Shown here: positions 46,531 to 55,029 of the stretch, piece by piece | Layout: every line of letters starts with the position of its first letter | Numbering within the stretch: the stretch's first letter is position 1 | Source of the DNA: Caviibacter abscessus | GTDB taxonomy: Bacteria; Fusobacteriota; Fusobacteriia; Fusobacteriales; Leptotrichiaceae | Reading direction: 5' to 3' | Assembly: GCF_001517835.1 (NCBI RefSeq) | Contig: NZ_LOQG01000039.1 | Location: forward strand, 1-64,000 | DNA length: 64,000 nucleotides | Position numbers and translations under genes: made by a program | The notes under the pieces: model-generated | What the model was told of the DNA's origin: nothing | What the model saw: the letters and a program-made list of their open reading frames with translations, nothing else | Database searches by the model: none

Positions 46531-47184
46531 TTATATAGTAACTTTACCATCCTCATTAAACACTTTTATTGCATTTAATGCTATTTGTTTATCAATCATT
46601 TGAACTAAAATATCATACGGAATTGTCGCTGTGTGTGCCCCATTAACTAATGAATCAACTACTTGATTAGAGTTTTTAAAACTTGCAGCCAATATTTTAG
46701 TTTTTACGTTTCTATCATCAATAAAAGTTCTTATTTTACTTATTTCAAGAATAGAATCAATTGAATTATTTTGCATTCTGTTTACATATGGTGCCAAATA
46801 ATCACAACCTGCAACAGCTCCAAGTATTGCTTGATCTGACGAATAAACAGCCGTTCCTAACACTACTCTACTACTATCTTCTTTTTTTATTTTTGATACA
46901 GTTTCAAGCCCTGCAAAACTTAAAGGAACCTTTAAACTCAATTTAAATCCTATTTCTTTTTCAAATTTTTTTAAATTTTCAAAATCTAAAATCATTTCTT
47001 CAGAAGTTTCACCTAAAAGTTGAATAAATAATTCTTGAACTCCAAGTGATAATATTTCTTTTATTTGTTCTTTTCTATTTTTATTTTCTTTTTTAAGTAT
47101 AGTAGGATTTGTTGTTACTCCTTTTATTACACCCGTTTTTAATGCTTTTTCTATTTCAATTAAATTCGCAGTATCAATATACAT
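46531..47184 (-). CDS. Fructose-6-phosphate-aldolase-like (TalC/FsaB) protein
   Basis: A 217-residue FSA-family aldolase. It has MYIDTANLIEIEKALKTG, the KGVTTNPTILKKE motif, the Schiff-base lysine strand FKLSLKVPLS, LGTAVYSSDQAILGAVAGCD and APYVNRM. The family cleaves ketose phosphates to glyceraldehyde 3-phosphate and a three-carbon ketone (dihydroxyacetone or hydroxyacetone). It is the last gene of the operon, 17 bases after the glycyl-radical enzyme, the same pairing as E. coli pflD/talC-type and streptococcal pfl2/talC-type clusters. In that setting it would cleave the product of the radical enzyme. Confidence 0.9.
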   Translation of the reverse strand: MYIDTANLIEIEKALKTGVIKGVTTNPTILKKENKNRKEQIKEILSLGVQELFIQLLGETSEEMILDFENLKKFEKEIGFKLSLKVPLSFAGLETVSKIKKEDSSRVVLGTAVYSSDQAILGAVAGCDYLAPYVNRMQNNSIDSILEISKIRTFIDDRNVKTKILAASFKNSNQVVDSLVNGAHTATIPYDILVQMIDKQIALNAIKVFNEDGKVTI

Positions 47185-47201
47185 TATGCCTCCTAAATTA
47201 G

Positions 47202-49613
47202 TTACAGACTTTGTTCTGTTCTTTCTATTATATCATCTTGAGTTTTCTTAGATAAAACATTAAAGAACGCTGAATATCCTGCAACTCTTACTATTAAATC
47301 TCTGTGTTTTTCTGGATTTTTTTGTGCATCTCTTAATGTTTCTCTTGAAACAACATTATATTGAACATGAAATCCATTTAATTTATTAAAGAATGTTCTA
47401 ATTAACATAATAAGCTTCATTTTATCCTCTTCATTTGAAATAGTTTGAGGATTAACCTTTTGATTTAACAGTATTCCTCCTGTTATATCCATAACAGGTA
47501 ATTTTGATATTGTTTTAAATACAGCCGTTGGTCCATTTATATCAGCATTATGACAAGGTGCACAACCTTCAGCAAGAGGTTCTCCTGCAAATCTTCCATC
47601 AGGTGTTGCAAGTGTTCCAAGTCCTTGACCTACATTTGCAGATATTGATGATGTTCCTGCATAATAATTTCCACCTATAGGACCTCTACCAAATCTGGTA
47701 TTATTGTATTTTTTAATTTCAACTATATGTGAATCATATGCTTCTCTTATTAAGCTATCAACATAGTCATCATCATTACCATATTTATGTGGATTTTCAA
47801 GTAAAATACGTCTAACTCTAGCTCCTTCTTCACCTTCAAAATTATTCATAAGAGCTTGCCACAATTCTTTTGTAGTTATACTTTTATCTTCAAATACACA
47901 TTTTTTTATACAAGATAACGAATCTGCTAAGTTTGCAATTCCTACTTGTAAATCAGATATCATATCATAAACAGCTCCACCTTCTTTTAAGCTTAAACCT
48001 CTGTCTATGCAATCATCTACTAATGCAGAACATAAAACATCCATAGTTGTTTTTTCAAGTGTTCTGTCAACTGATGTATCCATTATTACTTGTTCTCTTG
48101 TAAATTGTTTTATTATATTGTCCCAAGCTTTTTTCATATCATCATAACTTGTGTAATCAGTAAATTTACCTGTACCTTCCATTAATTTTTTACCGGTTTT
48201 AGGATCTACTCCATCATTCATAGCAATAAGTAAAACTTTAGGATAATTTAAAAAGCTCATACCTGTACATCTATATCCCCATTTTGCAGGAACAGCAACT
48301 TCTACACAACCTATAGCACTATAATTATATGCATCTTCAACTGAAACACCTTTATCTATTAAAGATGGGATTATAATCTCATCAGAATTAAATGCAGGCA
48401 TTCCTGTTCCAAGTTTCATAAGTTCTATAGCTTCTTTCATAAATCTATCATCAAGTCCTGCATGATATCTAATTGTTAAATTAGGTTGAGGTAAATGCAC
48501 TTGTGCATCTGATTTTATTATCGCATATGTAAGTTCATTTACTGCATCTTCACCAAATTTTGTTTGTCCTCCTATAGTTACATTTTGATAAAGAGGACTT
48601 CCTGCTGAATATTGAGTATGACTCCAAGATCTAATTTTATTTATAGTATATGTCTTTATCCATAAGTTTGATAATAATTCTATAGCTTCATCTTCACTAA
48701 TTACACCTGATTTTATATCGTTAATATAGAAATCATATAAATACTGGTCCATTCTTCCATATGAAAGTGAGTGCCCATTACTTTCAATTTGTAATACTAA
48801 ATGAACTATCCATATTGATTGAATTGCTTCATAAAAGTTTTCTGCTGGCTCATACGGAACTTTATCCAATGTATTAGCTATTCTTTGTAATTCTTTTTTT
48901 CTTTTTTCACAATCAGTTTTTTCTATTAATTCTCTTGCTAAATCTGCATATCTTTTTGCAAATTTAACTGTTGCTTCAATAGTTGTTAATATTCCTTTAT
49001 AAAAATGCATTTTTTCTTGATTTTCATAAGTTGACATATCAAGTTTTTGCGTTGCTTCTTTAGTTTGTTTTTCAAAACTCTTAAGTCCTTCTCTTATAAG
49101 TCTTGAATAATTTACAGATAAATGAGCATCTCCTGCTGTAATATTTCCTTCAGCTTTAATTATACCTAAATCATAGAATAATCTACTTTCTTCTGGCATT
49201 GCAGAAAGAGCTATTTCTTTTACTGTTTTACCTTTCCAAAATGGAGCTATATCACGTAAAATTTGTTTATTTTCTTCAGTTATAAAAAATACATCTCCAT
49301 CTCTTTTTTCAAATTTATCTAATTCATCAATAACCCAATCCATTGCGTATTCAGGAAATATTGGTGCTGCACAATTTGAAGAAGCCTGATTTCCTGCTAG
49401 TAATGATTCATCTTCTATGTATATACTCATATTAGATAATATATTTTTTAACATTTCAGCTCTTTTTATAGCTAAAGGCATCGCTGCATATTTATCATAA
49501 GCTTGTGTAGTATAAATTGCCCTTTCAACGCATACCATTCTTTTTGTTTCTAATACATCATTTCTGTATTTATTCATTCTGTCTGTTAAGTTTCCAAAAT
49601 AATTGTTACTCAT
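47202..49613 (-). CDS. Glycyl radical enzyme of the PflD / glycerol-dehydratase-like group
   Basis: About 803 residues from the ATG at 49613, chosen because AAGGGAGG lies five bases upstream; the longer frame begins inside the DeoR gene end. The catalytic cysteine and base glutamate are in YSAIGCVEVAVPAKWG (C436, E438). The glycyl radical site is RVAGYSAFF near the C-terminus (G779). Single-cysteine GCVE enzymes are dehydratases, lyases or isomerases, not true pyruvate formate-lyases, which have CC. With a glucose-type PTS and an FSA-type aldolase in the operon, ring opening of 1,5-anhydroglucitol 6-phosphate is the most attractive assignment, but active-site residues were not modelled. Confidence 0.9.
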   Translation of the reverse strand: MSNNYFGNLTDRMNKYRNDVLETKRMVCVERAIYTTQAYDKYAAMPLAIKRAEMLKNILSNMSIYIEDESLLAGNQASSNCAAPIFPEYAMDWVIDELDKFEKRDGDVFFITEENKQILRDIAPFWKGKTVKEIALSAMPEESRLFYDLGIIKAEGNITAGDAHLSVNYSRLIREGLKSFEKQTKEATQKLDMSTYENQEKMHFYKGILTTIEATVKFAKRYADLARELIEKTDCEKRKKELQRIANTLDKVPYEPAENFYEAIQSIWIVHLVLQIESNGHSLSYGRMDQYLYDFYINDIKSGVISEDEAIELLSNLWIKTYTINKIRSWSHTQYSAGSPLYQNVTIGGQTKFGEDAVNELTYAIIKSDAQVHLPQPNLTIRYHAGLDDRFMKEAIELMKLGTGMPAFNSDEIIIPSLIDKGVSVEDAYNYSAIGCVEVAVPAKWGYRCTGMSFLNYPKVLLIAMNDGVDPKTGKKLMEGTGKFTDYTSYDDMKKAWDNIIKQFTREQVIMDTSVDRTLEKTTMDVLCSALVDDCIDRGLSLKEGGAVYDMISDLQVGIANLADSLSCIKKCVFEDKSITTKELWQALMNNFEGEEGARVRRILLENPHKYGNDDDYVDSLIREAYDSHIVEIKKYNNTRFGRGPIGGNYYAGTSSISANVGQGLGTLATPDGRFAGEPLAEGCAPCHNADINGPTAVFKTISKLPVMDITGGILLNQKVNPQTISNEEDKMKLIMLIRTFFNKLNGFHVQYNVVSRETLRDAQKNPEKHRDLIVRVAGYSAFFNVLSKKTQDDIIERTEQSL

Positions 49614-49626
49614 TATGCCTCCCTTA

Positions 49627-50373
49627 TTATTTTGCAATATTTACTTCTATATTTTGTTCCCTTAAGAATTTTATTACTTTTTCAGAAGTAGAACAATCCG
49701 TATAAACCGCATATACTTCTTCAGGTTTGAATAACTTAACTAAACCTCTTTCTTTAAATTTTTCAGATGTAGTTAGAACTATAACTTTTTTAGCACATTC
49801 CGACATATCTTTAACTGCATAAGTTCTTAAAATATCTGCACCAAAAAAACCAAATTTTTCATCAAATCCATCTACACCAAGAAATAATTTATCGACCATA
49901 TACTGTTCAGCACATAATCTTGTAATAGGTCCTGTGTTTACTTGAGAAATACTTTGAAACTCTCCACCTAAGATTGTTATATCAACATTTCTATATTCTC
50001 TTAAAAAATTAGCTATAAAGATTGAGTTTGTAATTATTTTTATATTTTTTTTAGTTTTACATAACTCTTCAGCAAGTAATGCACATGTAGAACCAGATTC
50101 TATCATAATAATTTCACCGTCTGACACAGTTTGTGCTGCAAGTTTAGCTATTTTTAATTTTATTGAATAATTATGAACTAATCTATTCGATATATCATCG
50201 TTACTTAAAGTTAATGCATATCCGTATTCTCTTGTTATTAGACCTTTTGAAACCAAATAATCTAAATCTTTTCTAATAGTAACTTGCGATACTCTCATTT
50301 TTTCAGCTAAATCTACAACAGAAATTTTTCCTTCTGATACTATTAAATCTAAAATCTGATCTCTTCTTTTCAA
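49627..50373 (-). CDS. DeoR-family transcriptional regulator
   Basis: A 248-residue DeoR/GlpR-type regulator. The N-terminal winged helix is RRDQILDLIVSEGKISVVDL with VSQVTIRKDLDYLVSKGLI. The C-terminal sugar-phosphate sensor has MIESGSTCALLAEEL, VDKLFLGVDGFDEKFGFFG and KVIVLTTSEKFKERG. These proteins usually repress sugar operons until a phosphosugar binds. The start is a TTG at 50373; an in-frame TAA directly precedes it and the next Met is inside the recognition helix. Its own promoter is upstream, and its likely operator is repeated at all three promoters of the cluster. Confidence 0.9.
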   Translation of the reverse strand: MKRRDQILDLIVSEGKISVVDLAEKMRVSQVTIRKDLDYLVSKGLITREYGYALTLSNDDISNRLVHNYSIKLKIAKLAAQTVSDGEIIMIESGSTCALLAEELCKTKKNIKIITNSIFIANFLREYRNVDITILGGEFQSISQVNTGPITRLCAEQYMVDKLFLGVDGFDEKFGFFGADILRTYAVKDMSECAKKVIVLTTSEKFKERGLVKLFKPEEVYAVYTDCSTSEKVIKFLREQNIEVNIAK

Positions 50374-50408
50374 TTACAACACTTCTTTCTTTCATATATT
50401 ATGAAATA

Positions 50409-50437
50409 AGTATATAATTAAGTTTTAGTTCTGTCAA
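50409..50437 (-). promoter_or_regulatory. Promoter of deoR-like gene, GRE and aldolase
   Basis: On the minus strand, TTGACA (50432-50437) and TATACT (50409-50414) are 17 bases apart. No terminator or better promoter lies before the radical-enzyme gene, so this probably also drives it and the aldolase. Confidence 0.75.
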
Positions 50438-50445
50438 TTCAAACC
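50434..50445. promoter_or_regulatory. Operator-like site at the deoR promoter
   Basis: GTTTGAATTGAC on the minus strand overlaps the -35 box. It matches the GTTTCAATTG element of the other two promoters in this cluster except for one base. Confidence 0.45.
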
Positions 50446-50453
50446 GTTAAAGT

Positions 50454-52589
50454 TTACTTTTTATTTATTGAAATTTTATCTTTGTCTCCTGCACTCACTT
50501 CTCCCTCTTTTACTTCTACAAAGCAAGTGTCTTCTAATTCAGGATATGCAAATATCATTTCTGTACTATATCCTTGTGATTTTATTTTTTCTAAATTTAC
50601 TTCCGCTATTTTTTGTCCCATTTTTACTTTATCGCCAACATTACATAAAATATTGAAACCTTCTCCATTCATATTTACTGTATCAAGTCCCATATGAATA
50701 AGCATTTCGTCTCCTGAAGCTGTAGATATAGAAATTGCATGTTTTGTATCTGATATTATTGTTATTTCTCCATCAACAGGTGAATATATATTTCCATCTT
50801 TAGGTATTAATACATATCCATCACCTAACATTTTACTTGCAAATCCTTCGTCACTACATTTATTGATACATAATAATTCACCATTAACTGGAACTACCAT
50901 ATCACATCTTAATTGTCTTTCTTTTGGCAATTCTTTTTCTTTTTTGATTTCTTCAAATTCTTTTTCAGTGATTTCTTGATCTTCCAAATGTGTACTCATA
51001 TAATCGTCTAAATTTGATTTTACTATTGATACTCTTGGTCCATATACAACTTGAATAGCTGTATTTCTCTTTATTACTCCACTTGCTCCTGTTGCCTTTA
51101 ATATCTCATCATCTATTAAAGTTCCATTTACTACAGTTACTCTTAATCTTGTAGCACAATTATCTACATCAAGTATGTTCTCTCTTCCTCCAAGACCCTT
51201 TATTATTAATTCAGAAACTAAGTCTTCTTTTTCATGAGCATTTTTTGCAAGATAATCAGCTTTAGTATAAAGTTTAGAATTTTCATTATCTCTACCCGGA
51301 ACTTTAACATCCCATTTAATTATTAAATATTTAAACATTACATAATATATTACAAAATATACTAACATAAGCACTACAAGTAGTGGCCATCTAGTTTTTT
51401 CTATTCCTTGTAATAAACCGAACATTGTAAAATCTATAAGCCCGTCAGAGAATGTTGTACCAACTGCGATATTTAGAACATGACAAGATATAAATGCAAA
51501 TCCGGCACATATAACGTGAATAACAAACAATAAAGGAGAAAGGAATAAGAAAGTAAATTCTATTGGTTCAGTTATTCCAGTTAAAAAAGTTGTAAGTCCT
51601 GCTCCTAAATAAAGACCTTTTACTCTTTTTCTATTTTCTTTAGGTACACAATGATACATTGCAAGAGCTGCACCTGGAAGTCCACCCATCATAAATGGAT
51701 ATTTACCTACTAAAAATCTAACTGCATTAATTGAAAATGATGTTGTATTTGGATCTTGTAATTGTGCAAAATATATGCTTTGTGCACCTGAAACTATTTT
51801 ACCAGCAACTTCCATTGAACCTCCAAGTTCAGTAGTCCAAATAGGTAAATAGAATGCGTGATGTAATCCAAACGGTATTAAACCTCTTTCAGTTGCGCCA
51901 AATATGAAAGTACCCAAATATCCTGAATTTATTACAACATTTCCAAGTTTACTTATACCTGCTTGTATAAAAGGCCAAAATAAATAAAAGAATATTCCAA
52001 TAAAAACTCCAAAAATTATTGAAATGATAGGAACAAATTTAGTCCCTCCAAAAAATGAAAGAGCTGATGGTAATTCAATTTTGTAATATTTATTATGTAA
52101 ATATGCCACTACCATCCCAACAACTATACCACCAAAAACTCCTATTTGAAGTGATTGTATACCTAAAACTGATGTTATTGAACCTAAAGGTACATCAGAA
52201 CTTATACTTCCATCTGCTAATATTTCCCCACTGCTTACAAGCAATTTATTTACTGTAATATTCATTACAAGATAAGAAACAGCAGAAGCCATTGCAGCAA
52301 CTTCTTTATTTTGTCTAGCAAGTCCTATTGCAACTGCTATTGCAAAAAATAAAGGTAGATTTCCAAAGACAACTTCTCCAACACCACTAAATATTTTTAA
52401 AAGTATGTTTAGAAATGTTCCATCTGCTAGTATTGTTTCTAAACCTAAACTTTTGATATTTGCTGGATTAGTAAATGAAGCTCCTATCCCTAAAAATATA
52501 CCTGCAAAAGGTAAAATTGAAATTGGTAAAAAGAATGATTTACTCATTTTTTGAAGTAATTCAAAAATTCTTGACTCTTGTTTTTCCAT
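50454..52589 (-). CDS. PTS glucose/N-acetylglucosamine-type EIICBA permease
   Basis: A 711-residue fused PTS permease. Residues 1-about 430 are the EIIC membrane domain (ILPFAGIFLGIGASF, GLIPFGLHHAFYLPIW, GITEPIEFTFLF). Residues about 455-535 are EIIB with the phosphocysteine in DVDNCATRLRV. Residues about 560-705 are a glucose-type EIIA with the active histidine in MLIHMGLDTV. It imports and 6-phosphorylates a hexose-like sugar. The operon context (glycyl-radical enzyme, aldolase) suggests an anhydro- or deoxy-sugar such as 1,5-anhydroglucitol rather than glucose. It has its own promoter and operator pair. Confidence 0.92.
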   Translation of the reverse strand: MEKQESRIFELLQKMSKSFFLPISILPFAGIFLGIGASFTNPANIKSLGLETILADGTFLNILLKIFSGVGEVVFGNLPLFFAIAVAIGLARQNKEVAAMASAVSYLVMNITVNKLLVSSGEILADGSISSDVPLGSITSVLGIQSLQIGVFGGIVVGMVVAYLHNKYYKIELPSALSFFGGTKFVPIISIIFGVFIGIFFYLFWPFIQAGISKLGNVVINSGYLGTFIFGATERGLIPFGLHHAFYLPIWTTELGGSMEVAGKIVSGAQSIYFAQLQDPNTTSFSINAVRFLVGKYPFMMGGLPGAALAMYHCVPKENRKRVKGLYLGAGLTTFLTGITEPIEFTFLFLSPLLFVIHVICAGFAFISCHVLNIAVGTTFSDGLIDFTMFGLLQGIEKTRWPLLVVLMLVYFVIYYVMFKYLIIKWDVKVPGRDNENSKLYTKADYLAKNAHEKEDLVSELIIKGLGGRENILDVDNCATRLRVTVVNGTLIDDEILKATGASGVIKRNTAIQVVYGPRVSIVKSNLDDYMSTHLEDQEITEKEFEEIKKEKELPKERQLRCDMVVPVNGELLCINKCSDEGFASKMLGDGYVLIPKDGNIYSPVDGEITIISDTKHAISISTASGDEMLIHMGLDTVNMNGEGFNILCNVGDKVKMGQKIAEVNLEKIKSQGYSTEMIFAYPELEDTCFVEVKEGEVSAGDKDKISINKK

Positions 52590-52639
52590 GAAATTTTTCT
52601 CCTTTAAATAGATTGTTATTTTTTTATCTTTCTATCCAA

Positions 52640-52667
52640 AGTATACCCTGTATATTTCAATTGTCAA
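52640..52667 (-). promoter_or_regulatory. Promoter of the PTS EIICBA gene
   Basis: On the minus strand, TTGACA (52662-52667) and TATACT (52640-52645) are 16 bases apart, about 50 bases upstream of the ATG. Confidence 0.78.
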
Positions 52668-52688
52668 TATCAGAAGTTACAATTGAAA
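52655..52688. promoter_or_regulatory. Inverted pair of operator sites at the PTS promoter
   Basis: TTTCAATTGT (52655-52664) and ACAATTGAAA (52679-52688) form a perfect inverted pair separated by 14 bases, each with a CAATTG core. The first covers the -35 box. The arrangement fits a dimeric DeoR-type repressor binding two half-sites. Confidence 0.6.
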
Positions 52689-52709
52689 CTTTTTTCATTT
52701 CAAATATAT

Positions 52710-53636
52710 CTATTTAACATTTAAACCAGCATCAACAAAAATCCTTTTATATTCAATAAATTTTTCATCATCTTTATGTAATTGTTCAACATCTTCATAT
52801 TCATAAGGAATATTTAAAAGTTTATATTTATTTTCTCCGAAATTATGATAAGGCAACAATTCTACATTTTTTATTCCTAATTCAACCAATAATTCAGATA
52901 TCTTTTTAGCATCTTCAATCGTATAATTAAATTTAGGTATAACTGGAATTCTACCTATAACTTCCAACGTTTTAACACTGGTAGCATATTTAATATTACT
53001 TTTTATTCTATCAAGAGGAACTCCCAATATTCTTTTACTCTTCTCATTATCCCAATGCTTCACATCGCACAATAAAAGATCAAGTTGTTCAACAAATTTA
53101 ATAAATTTATTTTCAGGAGCATAACAAGTTGTTTCAGCAGCAGTATGTATACCTTCTTCTTTACATCTTTTAAGTAATTGTGTCGCAATATCTGCCTGTG
53201 TCAAAACTTCGCCACCTGAGACAGTTACGCCCCCACCAGATTGTTCGTAAAAAGGCATATCTTTTTTTATTTCAGAAATTATATCCTCAAGATCTTTATC
53301 ATAACCTTCATATGAAATAGAACCCGTTTTACATCTTTTTTTCAAAAATATAGCTTCTTCTTCCGTTATTTTCTTCAAATTAACATAACGTTGATTATCA
53401 CCTTTTTTTAACTTTTCTCCATCTTTTGACAACCATAATAGTTCAGTAATACCACAATCTTCACAATAATTACATTTATTATCTTTCCAAACAAGTTGTA
53501 TCTCTTTTTTTTGCGATTCAGGATTAGAACACCAAGGGCATTTTAAAGGACAACCTTTAAAAAATACAACAGTTCTAATTCCCGGACCATCATGCAAACT
53601 AAATTTTTGTAAATTAAATATCCTAGCTTTTTTCAA
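52710..53636 (-). CDS. Glycyl-radical-enzyme activating protein (radical SAM)
   Basis: About 308 residues. It has KARIFNLQKFSLHDGPGIRT, the radical-SAM cluster motif C-x3-C-x2-C in FKGCPLKCPWCSNPE, and the SAM-binding GGG in QSGGGVTVSGGEVL. Between them lies an insert with CNYCEDC and one later Cys (KKRCKTG), enough for one auxiliary cluster; many activases of this group have eight such cysteines for two. It generates the glycyl radical on the enzyme at 47202-49613. The start is taken as TTG 53636, because GGGGTG lies six bases before it and the in-frame GTG at 53645 is part of that Shine-Dalgarno sequence. Confidence 0.9.
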   Translation of the reverse strand: MKKARIFNLQKFSLHDGPGIRTVVFFKGCPLKCPWCSNPESQKKEIQLVWKDNKCNYCEDCGITELLWLSKDGEKLKKGDNQRYVNLKKITEEEAIFLKKRCKTGSISYEGYDKDLEDIISEIKKDMPFYEQSGGGVTVSGGEVLTQADIATQLLKRCKEEGIHTAAETTCYAPENKFIKFVEQLDLLLCDVKHWDNEKSKRILGVPLDRIKSNIKYATSVKTLEVIGRIPVIPKFNYTIEDAKKISELLVELGIKNVELLPYHNFGENKYKLLNIPYEYEDVEQLHKDDEKFIEYKRIFVDAGLNVK

Positions 53637-53658
53637 AACAATCACCCCAGTTTAATAT

Positions 53659-53687
53659 ATTATACCACGATTATCTTGCGTTTTCAA
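53659..53687 (-). promoter_or_regulatory. Promoter of the activase gene
   Basis: On the minus strand, TTGAAA (53682-53687) and TATAAT (53659-53664) are exactly 17 bases apart, with GTGG before the -10. Confidence 0.8.
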
Positions 53688-53693
53688 TTGAAA
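53682..53693. promoter_or_regulatory. Palindromic operator at the activase promoter
   Basis: A perfect 12-bp palindrome, TTTCAATTGAAA, covers the -35 box. Its half TTTCAATTG is repeated at the PTS promoter and, with one change, at the deoR promoter. Confidence 0.6.
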
Positions 53694-53730
53694 CATATTT
53701 ATATTTCAATCATAAAACAAAAAATAAATT

Positions 53731-53765
53731 TAAAAGGAATTACTTTATAAAACCCAAGTAATTCC
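53731..53765 (-). terminator. Terminator of the amino-acid transporter region
   Basis: GGAATTACTT (53736-53745) pairs perfectly with AAGTAATTCC (53756-53765), and on the minus strand TTTTAAATTTATTTTTT follows. It lies 11 bases past the end of the ABC exporter remnant. Confidence 0.75.
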
Positions 53766-53776
53766 TATATTATTTG

Positions 53777-54284
53777 TTATATATTAATAACATTACTATG
53801 TGAAATTATAATTACTGTTCTATCATTCAAATATTTATTAAATATATTATTCCAATTAATTTGTATACTTTATATAGTACAACCGTATACACTACTATCA
53901 TCATGAAATTTTTTAAATTCCTTAATGAAACATCATAAATACTTCTAATCAAAAAATAGCCTTCTTGAATTAAATTTTGTATTTCCCCTAAATTTAAGAA
54001 TTCAAAATAATTCTTATTTTGGATTCCTCTCTAAAGTATTAATTTTGAATATTTCTTATTTTTTGTATAATATAGTTATTATAAAATCCTAAAAATTCTT
54101 CTACTATTAAAGAAATAATAAAAGAAAAATAAAATATTTATTTTTATGAACTATACTGTTACTTATAAAAAGTGGTTGTAACACTGATAATATATACACA
54201 ATAATTAATACAAAAATATACGTAATTAACTTTTTATAACCAATTTTTTTAATAACTATAATAAATATTTATAATTATTGCTCA
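53777..54284 (-). pseudogene. ABC exporter remnant (membrane start and ATPase tail only)
   Basis: Directly after, and overlapping, the end of the GlnQ-like gene, the minus strand reads KIGYKKLITYIFVLIIVYIL with SVLQPLFISNS. This is the first helix and Q-P-L-F element of ABC exporters. A middle piece (EIQNLIQEGYFLIRSIYDVS) and an ATPase tail (FNKYLNDRTVIIISHSNV) with the switch histidine follow to a stop at 53777-53779. The bulk of the membrane and Walker regions is deleted and several stops interrupt the rest. It fills most of the gap between the transporter and the activase promoter. Confidence 0.55.
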
Positions 54285-55018
54285 TAATTTTTTTCCTTAT
54301 TCAAAAATTCTTTTATTCTATCATTTGTAGGATTATTTAAAACTTCATCAGCTGTTCCATCTTGCAGTATTTTACCTTTATCTAAAAATATTACTCTGCT
54401 TGATACATTTCTTGCAAAATCCATCTCATGTGTTACTACAATCATAGTTATTCCATCTTTTGCAAGTTCATTCATTGTTTTTAAAACTTCATTTACCATT
54501 TCAGGATCAAGTGCTGATGTTGGTTCATCAAACAAAATAATTTCAGGTTTCATACATAATGCTCTTGCAATTGCAACTCTTTGCTTTTGTCCACCTGACA
54601 AATGTTTAGGTTTTGCATTTATATACTTTTCCATACCAACTTTTTTTAAGTACATATTTGCCATTGTAACTGCTTCTTCTCTTGACATTTTTAATATTTT
54701 TGTTGGAGCCAATATACAATTTTCAAGTACAGTTAAATTATTAAATAAATTAAAATTTTGAAATACCATACCGACTTTTTGACGATATTGTTCCTTTGTT
54801 ATATCTCCTGTCATAATATTTTCATTATGAAAAAGAATTTCTGCACTTGTAGGAACTTCAAGTAAATTTATACATTTTAAAAATGTTGATTTACCACTAC
54901 CTGATGAACCTATTATACTTATAACTTCTTTTTCTTTTACCGTTATACTTATATTATCTAACACAGTTCTATTTCCATACATTACTGTTAAATTATTTAT
55001 TTTTAATATTTCGTTCAT
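54275..55018 (-). CDS. Polar amino-acid ABC transporter ATPase (GlnQ type), predicted lysine
   Basis: About 247 residues. It has Walker A GSSGSGKSTFLKC, the Q-loop VFQNFNLF, the signature LSGGQKQRVAIARAL, Walker B IILFDEPTSALDPE and VVTHEMDFARNV. This is the canonical GlnQ/HisP family. The ATG at 55018 is preferred over the TTG at 55024, as TAGGAG lies eight bases before it. It follows the permease fusion by 11 bases and is controlled with it by the lysine riboswitch. Confidence 0.9.
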   Translation of the reverse strand: MNEILKINNLTVMYGNRTVLDNISITVKEKEVISIIGSSGSGKSTFLKCINLLEVPTSAEILFHNENIMTGDITKEQYRQKVGMVFQNFNLFNNLTVLENCILAPTKILKMSREEAVTMANMYLKKVGMEKYINAKPKHLSGGQKQRVAIARALCMKPEIILFDEPTSALDPEMVNEVLKTMNELAKDGITMIVVTHEMDFARNVSSRVIFLDKGKILQDGTADEVLNNPTNDRIKEFLNKEKNYEQ

Positions 55019-55029
55019 TTTCAAAACTC

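Noticed and set aside
47202-49613. Pyruvate formate-lyase
   Set aside because: True PFL has adjacent catalytic cysteines. This protein has a single Cys in GCVE, typical of dehydratase, lyase or ring-opening members.
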